Made by a program: the position numbers and the translations under genes. The notes beneath the pieces are model-generated. The model worked only from the letters and a program-made list of their open reading frames with translations, had not been told where the DNA came from and made no database searches. From assembly GCA_047609825.1 (NCBI GenBank), contig JBLFXJ010000004.1, positions 4,035 to 68,034 of the forward strand: a stretch of DNA of 64,000 bases. Reading direction: 5' to 3'. This document shows positions 41,467 to 50,900 of the stretch, piece after piece. The stretch comes from GCA-2862545 sp047609825 (GTDB taxonomy: Bacteria > Myxococcota_A > UBA796 > GCA-2862545). Within the stretch, counting starts at the first letter, position 1. Every line of letters begins with the position of its first letter.

Positions 41467-41591
41467 CACTCCCGGAGGTCCCCGGGGTCGATGCTGGCAC
41501 TGTGCTACATCACGTGACGACGGGTACGTAACGGCACGCGTCCAATCTGAGTCTCTACGCCGTCCGGCGCAGCACACTTAGCGAGGCAGTG

Positions 41592-42326
41592 ATGAAGCGA
41601 TTGGCATGGGTGATGGCGATGCTGACGGTGGGCGGGATGGCCCTCGCGCAGGACGATCCGGAGCCCGCAGCGGACGGCGCTGCCACTGAAGGCGAGGCCG
41701 AGGCCGAGGCCGAGACCGAGCCGGCGGCGCCGGAGCCCGCGCCGACCGTGACCTACACGCTCGATCCTGGGCGGTCTTTCCTCGCCGTCACGGTGTTCAA
41801 GGATCCGAACACCATCGGCGCAGGATTGGCGCACGACCACGCCATCGTCGCCAGCAACTTCGACGGCAAGGTCACGTGGAACGTGGATGATGCCTCGGTG
41901 TGCGACGTGTCGATCTCGTTCCCGGTCACCGCGCTCAGGGTCGATCCGGGCAACGCCAGGAGCCGGGTGGGGATCGACCCCGACGACACGGTCGGCGACG
42001 GCGGCAAGGGCACGATCACGAGCAACTTCCTCGGCAAGAGCCAGCTCGACGCGTCGTCCTTCCCGACGATTGCGTTCAAGAGCACCTCGTGCTCGGGCAC
42101 GACGGGCAAGGTGAAGGTCACCGGTGATATGTCGATTCGCGGAGTGGCGAAGACCGTCACGGTCACCATGGACGTGAGCGCCGTCGGCACCTCGTTCACG
42201 GCGAAGGGCTCGTTCGCCACCACCCATGGTGACTTCGGGTTCAAGCCGTTCAGCGCTGGCTTCGGCGCGCTGAAGAACCAGGACAAGCTGGCCTTCGTGA
42301 TCGACGTGGCCGGGAGCGGGGGCTGA
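41592..42326 (+). CDS. YceI-family periplasmic protein
   Basis: 244 residues from ATG 41592 (GAGG 5 nt upstream). The signal peptide ends GGMALAQDD. An acidic Ala/Glu/Pro spacer (about 24-50) precedes a YceI lipocalin-like domain: YTLDPGRSFLAVTV, LAHDHAIVASNFDGKVTW, FKSTSCSGTTGKVKVTGDMSIRGVAKTVTV and GDFGFKPF. YceI proteins bind isoprenoid-type lipids such as polyprenols in the periplasm. The 3' end, including the stop codon, is part of a 76-bp tandem duplication. Confidence 0.87.
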   Translation: MKRLAWVMAMLTVGGMALAQDDPEPAADGAATEGEAEAEAETEPAAPEPAPTVTYTLDPGRSFLAVTVFKDPNTIGAGLAHDHAIVASNFDGKVTWNVDDASVCDVSISFPVTALRVDPGNARSRVGIDPDDTVGDGGKGTITSNFLGKSQLDASSFPTIAFKSTSCSGTTGKVKVTGDMSIRGVAKTVTVTMDVSAVGTSFTAKGSFATTHGDFGFKPFSAGFGALKNQDKLAFVIDVAGSGG

Positions 42327-42439
42327 CGCTCGTGCTCAGCTCTGCCCGCCCATCAGGTCGCGGCTGGCCTTCGTGATCGACGTGGCCGGGAGCGCGGGCT
42401 GGCGCTCGCGTTCAGCTCTGCCCACCCATCAGGTCGCCG
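42288..42439. repeat. 76-bp tandem duplication (about 92% identical) across a convergent gene junction
   Basis: Copy 1 is 42288-42363 and copy 2 is 42364-42439; by eye 6 of 76 bases differ. Each copy contains the C-terminal codons of the YceI gene (LAFVIDVAGS) and, on the other strand, the last codons of the convergent gene (DLMGGQS then stop). Copy 1 supplies the real YceI stop, copy 2 the real stop of the minus-strand gene; the other halves are remnants. Confidence 0.92.
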
Positions 42440-43245
42440 CTGAGCAGCGGCACCCAGTAGTGGCCTCCCGGGACGCGGATCGGGTCGCGGGACAGTCGGA
42501 CCCGGTCGCCCCGGTGGAGCTGGCACTGGACCTCGGCCCGTGCGTCGAACCGGTTGTGCTCATCGGGGTAGTCGGCGCGCACATTGCGCCCGTGTGGCAT
42601 TTGCAGCACCTCGCCCGAGCGCCCTGGGGTGGCCTCGCCTGCGTGCCAGTAGCCGACGATGGCCCCCGGCTCAGCCCCGACGCATCGCTCGGGGCCGGCG
42701 GTTCCGCTGCGACTGGTCGGGGCGGTAGCGGGCTTGGACGACCGTGATTCGACCACGTCGGGCCGCGCTGCAGCCTCGGGTGGGCTGCCCTCTACGGCCG
42801 GCGCTGCGGCGAGGTCTGCGCTGCCTGCGAGGGGCGCCGGCTGGGAGGGGGTGGGTTGAGGGGCTGGTGCGGTGGCCGCCAGGGCTGGCGCTGGCGCCAT
42901 GTCTGGGGCTGTCGTGGAATCGATCAGCGTTAGCCCTCCGACGGCGAGCACGGCGACCGCGGCGACGGCCACAGCCCCGATGCCGGCGGCGCCGACGCCT
43001 GCGACCAGCGCTGTCGGCCACTTCCGCGGGCCCAGGAGTTCCGCCACGGCGGCTTGCAGGTTGGCGTCGTCAGGGAGCACGGCGGCTGCACGGCGCACGG
43101 CGCTCGGCATGTTGGGGCCCCCCAACAGGGCCTCCCAGGCAGCCGGATCCGGTGCCGTGGTGCTGGGCCGGCTGCGCAGCTCGGGCGTCAGTCGCTTGGC
43201 GAAGAACCGGGCCAGCTCGAGGCGCTCGGAGTCGGTCATCTGCAT
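42412..43245 (-). CDS. Membrane protein of unknown function with SH3-like tail
   Basis: 277 residues from ATG 43245 (GGGAGG upstream). The N terminus is a short helical cytoplasmic domain (SERLELARFFAKRLTPELRSRP) reminiscent of zinc-less anti-sigma or adaptor domains. A membrane helix lies at about 78-104 (VAVAAVAVLAVGGL). An Ala/Pro-rich spacer (110-180) leads to a C-terminal small beta domain (GEVLQMPHGRNVRADYP, HRGDRVRLSRDPIRVPGGHYWVPLL) that looks SH3-like. A strong promoter-like pair lies 31 nt upstream. I do not recognise the family. Its stop lies within copy 2 of the tandem duplication. Confidence 0.55.
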   Translation of the reverse strand: MQMTDSERLELARFFAKRLTPELRSRPSTTAPDPAAWEALLGGPNMPSAVRRAAAVLPDDANLQAAVAELLGPRKWPTALVAGVGAAGIGAVAVAAVAVLAVGGLTLIDSTTAPDMAPAPALAATAPAPQPTPSQPAPLAGSADLAAAPAVEGSPPEAAARPDVVESRSSKPATAPTSRSGTAGPERCVGAEPGAIVGYWHAGEATPGRSGEVLQMPHGRNVRADYPDEHNRFDARAEVQCQLHRGDRVRLSRDPIRVPGGHYWVPLLSGDLMGGQS

Positions 43246-43275
43246 GGCTGGGCCTCCCGGGATGGACGCGTCAAT

Positions 43276-43304
43276 ATCATACTTGTTGTAATGGATGAAT
43301 TCAA
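43276..43304 (-). promoter_or_regulatory. Sigma-70-type promoter for the gene at 42412
   Basis: On the minus strand, TTGAAT (43304-43299), a 17-bp spacer, then TATGAT (43281-43276). Predicted start is near 43269, giving a leader of about 24 nt with the GGGAGG site. Both hexamers differ from consensus by only one or two positions, the best such match in the window along with 57012-57040. Confidence 0.7.
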
Positions 43305-43470
43305 TGCCGGCACGTCCGCGATCACGGCGCTCGATCGCGCGTCGTCGCGGATCTCCGCCCTCGGGTGCGATAGCAGGCCGCAGAACGGGTTCCACCCAGG
43401 GCGTCTCCCGCGGTCTGCGAGAGCGCAGCCCGGCATGGCTGGCGACTCGGGCGTAGCTGGAGGAGCTGAG

Positions 43471-44331
43471 ATGAAGCCTGCCATCGTGACCGCCGCGCTG
43501 ACCGGTGTGCTCACCGACCCTGCGCGGTTCCCGGTGCCCGTCACCCCCGAGGAGATGGCGGCCGAGTCGCGGCGAGCGATGGACGCCGGCGCGTCGGTGG
43601 TGCATCTGCACTTTCGCGATCAGCGCCCAGGGCTCGGTCGGCTTCCGACGTGGGATGCTGATGTGGCGGCTGAGATCGTCGATGCCATCCGCGACCGCTG
43701 CCCGGGCCTGTTGATCAACTGCAGCACCGGCGTGTTCGGCAGCGACCTCTCCGGGCCCATCGGGGTGCTCGAGCGGGTGGCGCCTGAGGTCGCGGCGCTC
43801 AACGCGGGCTCGTTGAACTACCTCCGGGCGCGAAAGAGTGGGGAGTGGGCATGGCCCCCGATGCTGTTCGACAACCCGGTCCCCAAGGTCCAGCAGTTCG
43901 CCGAAGCGATGCAGCGGCTCGGCATCGTGCCGGAGTGCGAGTGTTTCGACACCGGTATCGTGCGCTCTGTCGGTCTGTACCGGCAAGTCGGCCTGCTCGC
44001 CGATCCGGTGCGGGTCTCGTTCGTCATGGGGGTCGCATCCGGCATGCCGGCGCGTGCGGAGTGGCTGCCGCTACTGATCGACGAGCTGCCAGCCGGCGCC
44101 CACTGGCAGGCGATCGTGATTGGCCGCGCCGAGGTGTGGCCCGTGCACCAGGCGGTCGCCCGGCTCGGGGGGGATGTGCGCACCGGCCTCGAGGACACCT
44201 TCTACCTACCGGACGGGAGCAAGGCGTCGTCCAACGGAGCGCTGGTGGAGGCGCTGGTGGGTGTGCTCACCGACGCCGGGCGTCGGCCCGCCACCCCGGC
44301 CGAGGCTCGAGCGGCGTACGGCATCGCTTGA
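43471..44331 (+). CDS. BKACE-family beta-keto acid cleavage enzyme (DUF849)
   Basis: 286 residues from ATG 43471, set by GGAGGAG 5 nt upstream. The metal-binding signature VVHLHFRD (two His ligands) follows MDAGAS, and other family landmarks are INCSTGVFG, NAGSLNYL, ECECFDTGIV and the C-terminal GLEDTFYLPDGSKASSN. BKACE enzymes condense a beta-keto acid with acetyl-CoA in a zinc-dependent retro-Claisen reaction; 3-keto-5-aminohexanoate cleavage in lysine fermentation is the founding case. No lysine-fermentation neighbours are present, so the substrate is likely a different beta-keto acid. Confidence 0.88.
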   Translation: MKPAIVTAALTGVLTDPARFPVPVTPEEMAAESRRAMDAGASVVHLHFRDQRPGLGRLPTWDADVAAEIVDAIRDRCPGLLINCSTGVFGSDLSGPIGVLERVAPEVAALNAGSLNYLRARKSGEWAWPPMLFDNPVPKVQQFAEAMQRLGIVPECECFDTGIVRSVGLYRQVGLLADPVRVSFVMGVASGMPARAEWLPLLIDELPAGAHWQAIVIGRAEVWPVHQAVARLGGDVRTGLEDTFYLPDGSKASSNGALVEALVGVLTDAGRRPATPAEARAAYGIA

Positions 44332-44355
44332 GGCTCATTGTTTTGGGCCAGTCCC

Positions 44356-47300
44356 TCAGCCCGCTCGGGCGATCTGGGCGTCGAGCCGCTGGAGCATCAC
44401 GCCGAGCTTGGATTCGCGCGCCTGGCCTGCGGAGTCTGCCAGCTTGCGGGCCTCGCCGAGGCACTCCCTGGCGTGCTCGAGTCGCCCTGCCTCGAGCGCG
44501 AGCATGCCCTTCCGCACGATGAGCTTGGCGAGCTCTCCGGGCTCGCGCCCGCGCCGAAGCATGCCCTCGGCCGCGGTGATGTTGCGCAGTGCCGCCTCTG
44601 AGTGTCCACGCGCGAACTCGATCATCGCCAGTGACCCGCGGAACGCGCCCTCCACTGCCGGCTGCTTGATCGACCGTGCGACCCGGACGGCATCCGCCAG
44701 GTGCACCTCGGCCTGGTCCATCCGCCCGTCGGACAGGTAGGAGTCGCCCAGGTTTCCGAGGGCGATGGCCTCGAACCGCCGGTCGCCCACCCGGCGGAAG
44801 GTGGCCAGCGCCTGGGTGAGCAGACGACGGGCCTCGTCGCCGTCTTCCGCCAGGAGGTTGCCCAGGTTCACCTTGGAGATCGCCTCCGAACGCCGGTTGC
44901 CCAGCTCCCGGTGGGTCTGGATCGCGTCCGTGTATGCCCGACGGGCCTCCGCGAGGCGGCCGAGGCGGGCGAACAGGTTCGCGAGGTTCGACTGCACCAC
45001 CGCGGCGGCGTTGCGGTTGCCCACCTCGAGGTGGATCGCAAGAGCGGCCTCGAATCCCGAGGTGTCGGTGCTGCGTCCGGTGTCCTGGTCGAGGAGGGCG
45101 AGGTCGCCGAGCACCAGCCCCTCGAACTCCCTCCCGCCGGCCTCGCGGGACAGGCGCAGCGCCTGCCCGTAGTACTTCCGAGCGACCCCAACCCGGCCGA
45201 GCAGGTGGTTCAGGCGGCCGAGGTTCGACAACACCTGCATCTCCAGGTGCCGGTCTTCGACCTTGCGGGCGATGCGGAGGGAGGCCTCGAGGTGGCGCCG
45301 GGCCGTCTTCAGGTCGCCCTGGACGCGGGAGAGGTTGCCGAGCAGGCGCAGCGCTCGCGCCTCCGGCAGCGGTGTGTCGGCTTCACGGGCCTCCACGAGC
45401 GCCTCCTCGGCGTCCACCCGAGCGCCGTCCACCCGCCCGCGTGCGCCGCGCAGCTCAGCGCGGTCTACCAGCAGGGTGGCTCGGTCCTTCGACGGGATGG
45501 CGTCGAGCCTGAGCACGGCGGCGATCAGGCGCTCCGCGGTGCGGCTCGGGGCGCCGCGGCGGGCCGCGAACACCACCGCCCGACACAGCGGCACGGCGTG
45601 GCGCGGCCAGTCATGGTCCACCGCGCGACGGGTGGCGCCGGTGAGGTTCTCGTGCTCTAGTGACAGGCGGCGTTGTCGCTCGATCCCTCCCTCAAGGAAC
45701 AGGGAGCGGAGGTAGCGGGCGTCGCCAAAGCGAGCGTAGTACCGCGCATGACGCAGGCTCGTGGCATCTTCGAGGACCCGCGCATCGCCCGCCGGTCCGG
45801 CGGATGGCTCCATGCGGGAGAGGCACAGCGACGCGAACCGGTGCACCACATCGAACATGCCCACGCGGGAGCCATCGAGGCTGGAACCGTCGGAGGTGGT
45901 GGAGCGCAAGAGCGACTTGTGCAGCAGCGCCTCGAGCACTGCCAGCGCCATCGGTGCGTCGGGCCACGGCGACAGGTCGAGCACGGCCACGGCGGCGTCG
46001 ACGGTGAACCCGCCGCGGAACACGGACAGCTGGGCCAGCGCGCTCCGCTCCCACTCATTGAGAAGCTCCCAGCTCCACTCCACGGTTGCCCGCATCGTGG
46101 CGTGACGCTGGGGTCCGGGGTTGGAGGTACGGAAGATGGCCAGCCGGTCGGTGATCTGATCGCGGAGCCACCGGGTGGTGGTGCCACGTGCACGTGCCGC
46201 CGCCAGCTCGATGGCCAGCGGGATCCGGTCCACCGCCTCCACCAAGTCGCGCACGTCTTGGTCGGGCACGTCGAACTCGGGGTCGTGGGCCTTCGCGCGG
46301 TCCACGAACAGGGCCACCGACGCCTCTGCGGTGAGGGGCTCGAGGAGGACGATCACCTCGTCAGCCAGCCGGGTGCGCTCCCGGGTGGTGAGGAGGAACC
46401 TGGCGTCTCTCGCGGACGTGGCCCATGCGGCGACGATGTCGGAACACGGTACGACCCGATCGATGTTGTCGAGCACCAGCATCACCCGGGCCCGGGACTC
46501 GAGGGAGGCGGTGATCGCCGCATGCAGCCCGCCGGTGTCTTCCTGTTCCGGGATCTCGACGCCCATCGCATCGGCAACCGAGCGCAGGAGGTCGTCGCGA
46601 GAGGTGGCATCGGAGCAGTCTACGAACCACACGCCTCCGTCGAAGCTGTCCATCACGGACCATCCGAACTGGATGGCGATGCGGGTCTTGCCGATGCCGC
46701 CGGGCCCGGTCAGCGTGACGATGTGCTTCCGACCGATGGTTGAGGCCAGCGCGCGCAAGGTGTCATTGCGGCCGTGGAACGGGTCGCCCGGCGTGGGCAG
46801 GTTGGTGCGGGGGGCGGCCGACCCCCGGGAGCTGGTGGTGGGAGCGCGGCGGCGGGTGTTGGTTGTGAGCGCCTGGCTCACCAGATCGGTCAGGGACGGC
46901 TGCCCGGTCGCGCGCTTCACGCTCGCCAGTGCCGCGGCCAGCTCTGCCGCGGTCGTGTACCGGTCTGCAGGTTCCGGCGCGAGGCAGCGCTCGACTATCG
47001 GGCGCAGGCCGGGCGCTGCCGCGTCGATGGCTGCACCGATGCCCGTCGTGCGCAGCGAGGCGGACGGGTCGCGGATAGCAGCCTCATAGGCTGCGAACGG
47101 GCGTGTTGGGAACGGCCGGCGGCCGGCGACCATCTCGGCGAGCAACACGCCCAGGCTGAACAGGTCGGCACGTCGGTCGGGCCGCTCCACCCGGATGGAC
47201 TCAGGGGAGACGTAGCCCGGAGTGCCCGCGCCAATGGTGGTGTCTTCGGTGAACCCGCGCGCCCAGGCCACCCCGAAGTCGACGAGTCGCACCCGGCCGC

Positions 47301-47868
47301 TGCGGTCCACCAACACGTTGGCAGGCTTCACGTCACGGTGGACCATCTCCACATGTTGGTCGCGGATGTGCAGCTCGTGGGCGTAGTGCAGTGCAGCACA
47401 GCACTGCTCGGCCAGGGTGAGCGCGGGCCCCGGCGCGATTCGGCCCAGCCGTTGGATCAGGTCGCGCACCGTGAGGCCGTCGACCAGCTCCATCGCCACG
47501 TACATCCGACCCTCTTCCTCCCCTACGTCGTAGGTCTCCACGACGTTCGGGTGGTGCAGCCAGGCCCCGAGGCGGGCCTCCTCCAGGAGGGTGGCGTCGT
47601 GCTGTGGGTCGCGCTTGCGCTTGAGGACCTTGAGCGCGACCGGCTTGCGGAACCCGCCGATGCCGACGAGGTCCGCCTCGTACACCGTCGCGAACGCCCC
47701 CGCACCGAGGGTGCGTCGGATCTCGTAGCGCCCGAAGCGGCGCAGCTGGTCCGGCTCGGCATCTGGCACGGCGTGTGTATAGCTCGGGACGGGGTTCGTG
47801 TTGGTGCCACCTGATGACGCCTCGGCTGCCCACGCTGCTGGGGCGCGCTCCCAGCTGCGGACTTGCAC
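44356..47868 (-). CDS. Giant regulator: Ser/Thr kinase, NB-ARC-type ATPase, TPR array
   Basis: 1170 residues; GTG 47868 is used, and an internal GTG at 47769 immediately before the kinase fold is possible. Kinase domain (about 45-310): LGAGAFATVYEA, HRDVKPANVLV, DFGVAWA, GTPGYVSPES. A STAND-type ATPase starts near 385 (P-loop GPGGIGKTRIAIQFG) with LLTTRERTRLADE and LAIELAAARARGT. Helical and TPR-like repeats (about 700-1150; NLGNLLAEDGDEARRLLTQ) make the tail. Such fusions are typical of myxobacteria and link phosphorylation to a nucleotide-controlled signalling scaffold. Divergent from the giant kinase at 47936, with only 67 bp between starts. Confidence 0.9.
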   Translation of the reverse strand: MQVRSWERAPAAWAAEASSGGTNTNPVPSYTHAVPDAEPDQLRRFGRYEIRRTLGAGAFATVYEADLVGIGGFRKPVALKVLKRKRDPQHDATLLEEARLGAWLHHPNVVETYDVGEEEGRMYVAMELVDGLTVRDLIQRLGRIAPGPALTLAEQCCAALHYAHELHIRDQHVEMVHRDVKPANVLVDRSGRVRLVDFGVAWARGFTEDTTIGAGTPGYVSPESIRVERPDRRADLFSLGVLLAEMVAGRRPFPTRPFAAYEAAIRDPSASLRTTGIGAAIDAAAPGLRPIVERCLAPEPADRYTTAAELAAALASVKRATGQPSLTDLVSQALTTNTRRRAPTTSSRGSAAPRTNLPTPGDPFHGRNDTLRALASTIGRKHIVTLTGPGGIGKTRIAIQFGWSVMDSFDGGVWFVDCSDATSRDDLLRSVADAMGVEIPEQEDTGGLHAAITASLESRARVMLVLDNIDRVVPCSDIVAAWATSARDARFLLTTRERTRLADEVIVLLEPLTAEASVALFVDRAKAHDPEFDVPDQDVRDLVEAVDRIPLAIELAAARARGTTTRWLRDQITDRLAIFRTSNPGPQRHATMRATVEWSWELLNEWERSALAQLSVFRGGFTVDAAVAVLDLSPWPDAPMALAVLEALLHKSLLRSTTSDGSSLDGSRVGMFDVVHRFASLCLSRMEPSAGPAGDARVLEDATSLRHARYYARFGDARYLRSLFLEGGIERQRRLSLEHENLTGATRRAVDHDWPRHAVPLCRAVVFAARRGAPSRTAERLIAAVLRLDAIPSKDRATLLVDRAELRGARGRVDGARVDAEEALVEAREADTPLPEARALRLLGNLSRVQGDLKTARRHLEASLRIARKVEDRHLEMQVLSNLGRLNHLLGRVGVARKYYGQALRLSREAGGREFEGLVLGDLALLDQDTGRSTDTSGFEAALAIHLEVGNRNAAAVVQSNLANLFARLGRLAEARRAYTDAIQTHRELGNRRSEAISKVNLGNLLAEDGDEARRLLTQALATFRRVGDRRFEAIALGNLGDSYLSDGRMDQAEVHLADAVRVARSIKQPAVEGAFRGSLAMIEFARGHSEAALRNITAAEGMLRRGREPGELAKLIVRKGMLALEAGRLEHARECLGEARKLADSAGQARESKLGVMLQRLDAQIARAG

Positions 47869-47929
47869 CGCTGCCGGCGTTACGGCGTGAGCCCAGAGGG
47901 GCGAGAGAGGGTGGGCTCGGGGCGCAAGT

Positions 47930-47935
47930 TAAGCT
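47930..47935 (+). promoter_or_regulatory. Candidate -10 element in the 67-bp gap between two giant kinases
   Basis: TAAGCT followed by GTGG abuts the GTG at 47936. If it is a real -10, transcription would begin near 47942 and ATG 47963 would be the actual start of the downstream kinase. Confidence 0.3.
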
Positions 47936-50900
47936 GTGGTGATCAGCGCGAGACCCCCATCCATGGCAGCCGGCCGTCCCATTCACAACGCACCTGAGTT
48001 CGCAGGTGATCGTCGCTTCGCCGTGCACGAGAGGCTCGGCTCGGGGTCGATGTGCGTGGTGTACCGCGTGCTCGACCAGCAGCACGGAGACGTGGTCGCC
48101 CTGAAGACCCTGCGTCACCTTGACTCCAACAGCTTGTATCGGCTCAAGCAGGAGTTTCGCGCACTCTCATCGTTCGACCATCCCAACCTCGTCTCGTTCT
48201 ACGAGCTGATCCGCAACGACCAGGGGTGGTTCGTCACCATGGAACTGGTCGAAGGGGTGGACTTCCTCACCTTCGTACGGGGCCAGCACGAGGGAGAGCA
48301 GAGCCGCCAACGGTCGCTCTCTGCGTCAGCCTGGGCCTCGGGAGACGGGTCCGGGGCCACGCTCGGACGCGCCGACGAGGTCACCGAAGAGGCGGATCTC
48401 CGATTCCATGGCTCGGTACCGGCCGGCGGTGCTGCTGGGGCCCACACCCCGCGCACGTTCATGCCCACGGCCGCCGGTGCACCCACCGATATGGTGCGTC
48501 TGCGATCGAGTCTCCGCCAGCTGGCGGAGGGGGTGGCCGAGCTCCACAGCGTCGGGCGGGTGCACCGCGACCTCAAGCCGTCGAACGTGCTCGTCACCCG
48601 CGCCGGTCGAGTCGTGATCCTCGACTTCGGCCTCGTGGCGGAGATCGACCAGGACTACACCGAGGGCACGCTGCACCAGAACATCGCGGGCTCGGCGGCC
48701 TACATGTCGCCGGAGCAGAGCGTTGGTCGGCCCCTGTCGGAAGCGAGCGACTGGTACAGCGTCGGCGTGATGCTGTACGAAGCGCTCACCGGTGTGTGGC
48801 CCTATGTCGGGCACCTGTACCAGATCCTCACCGCCAAGCAGCAGCGCGACCCGGTGCCGCCCGGCGAGGTCGTGGCGGGGGTGCCTGACGACCTGAATCA
48901 GCTGTGCGTCGCGCTGCTCCAGCGGGATCCTGATCAGCGGCCCACGGGAGCGGAGGTGTTGGGCCGACTCAAAGGGGTCGAGGTGCGCGATGCTCCGCGA
49001 TCCCTCAAGGCGCGGTTCCGGTTCCGCGATCACCAGGTCACGGCGCTGATGAAGGCGTTCCAGACTGCGCGGTGGGGCCGAACCGTGGTCACCCTGGTGC
49101 GCGGGGGGCCGGGCACCGGCAAGTCGGCCCTCGTGCGGGAGTTCGTGAAGGCCGTGAAGCGTCGCGACGAGGTCACGACGCTCAAGGGTCGTTGCTACGA
49201 GTGGGAGAAGGTCCCGTTCAAGGCGCTGGACGCGGTGGTCGACAACCTCGCGCGGGTGCTCCGGCGCATGGACGCGAAGACGGTGCTCGACTTCACGGGC
49301 GACCATCTATCGTACCTCGGAGCGCTGTTTCCTGTGCTTCATCGTGTGGATCTCGGAGCGGATCCCATCGATGTGGACCAGCTGCCGGAGGACGAGCTCC
49401 GCCGCAGGGCATTCGACGGCCTCCGGCGGCTGTTCCGGAGCCTGTGCGCCCAGCAGCCCGTGGTGCTGCACATCGATGATGTGCACTGGGGTGACACCGA
49501 GAGTGCGGAAGTTCTCGGCGAGCTGATTCGCTCCGAACGCCAGCTCTCGCTGCACGTGGTGCTCTCGTACCGCTCCGACGAGCCGGCGGCGTTCATCCAC
49601 TGGCTGCTGCCTACGCTCACCCAGTCCAACGTCGACCTCCGCATTGTCGATCTGGAGCCGCTGGACTTCGAGTCGGCGTGCAGCCTCGCGGCGGAGCTGC
49701 TCGACCGGAGTCCCGACGATCCCGATGCCCGTCGGGCAGCACTGGAGTCGTCCGGCAACCCAGCTCTGCTTCGAGACCTGTGTCGAGCGGCCGTGCTTCA
49801 GGCCGGGCGTCGGGCCACCGATGGCGTGCTCACCGAGGTTCTCGTAGCGCGGGTCGGGGGGCTCCCGGACGATCTGCGGCGCCTGCTCGAGCTGCTGGCT
49901 ACCCTCAACCGCCCGGTGTCCACCGACTTCGCCATCCATGTGGGGCAGCTCGGCGGAGACGCGTTCAACAGCATCACCACCCTGCGCGCCCTGGAGCTCG
50001 TGGAATCGGTGGTCAGCAACGCGGGGGAGTCGCTCGAAGTGCCGTGCGAGGCGCTGCGCGAGTACGTGTACGAGCGCATGCCGGAGGCGCGGCGCAGCGA
50101 GCTCCATCTCGCCGTCGCCCATGCGCTTGAGGCGGATCGGGTCGACGACACCGAGGCCTTGGTTCAGCACTACGCTGCCGCAGGGCACCAGGAGCGGGCC
50201 GGGCTGCTCGCCTGGCTCGGGGCACAGCGGGCGCTCACGGCGAGGCGGTTCGACGAGGCGGTGGGGTTGCTCGATCGCGCGTTGGTGCTCGGCACCTGGA
50301 GTCAACGCGAGCGGCGGTCGATGCTCGGGCTGCAGGGGGACGCCCTCGCTCAGCTGGGCCGCGGTGAGGCAGCGGCGCGGTCGTATGAGCTGGCGGTGGA
50401 GGAGGGGGTGCCGCTGGCGGCGCGCCGGATGCGGATCCAGCAGGCAGCGGAGCAGTTGCTGGTGTCCGGGCATGTCGAGGAGGGCCTGTCACGACTGCGG
50501 GGGCTGATCGCCGACCTCGGCATGCCATCGTTGGGTGGTCGATTCGAGGGAGGTTTCGAGCGCGTTCGGCGGTTCCGGCTCCGCATGCGCGGCACGGAGT
50601 TCGACAGCAAGCGGCCGGAGCAGGTGGATCCGGAGTTGTTGCTCCGGGTGGACGTGGCGTGGACCGCGTCGGCGGCGCTGGGGCTGGTCGATCCACGGGC
50701 CGCCGCCCGCTATCAGTCGGTGCACCTCGCCACGGCCCTGGAGGTCGGAGAGCGTGAGCGGGTCGTGCGGGCGTTGGCCAACGAGCTGCCGCGTCTCGCC
50801 GCCTCGGATCCGAGCGGCCAGGCGTGGCGGGCACGGTACGAAGAGGTCCTCGCCGTGGCCCGGCGAGCCGGCTCACCGGTGGGGATGGGCCGGCTCGCGG

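Noticed and set aside
41490..41510. TGGCAC-like sequence near 41491 considered as a sigma-54 promoter
   Set aside because: The GC of the -12 element is not at the required 10-bp spacing from GG.
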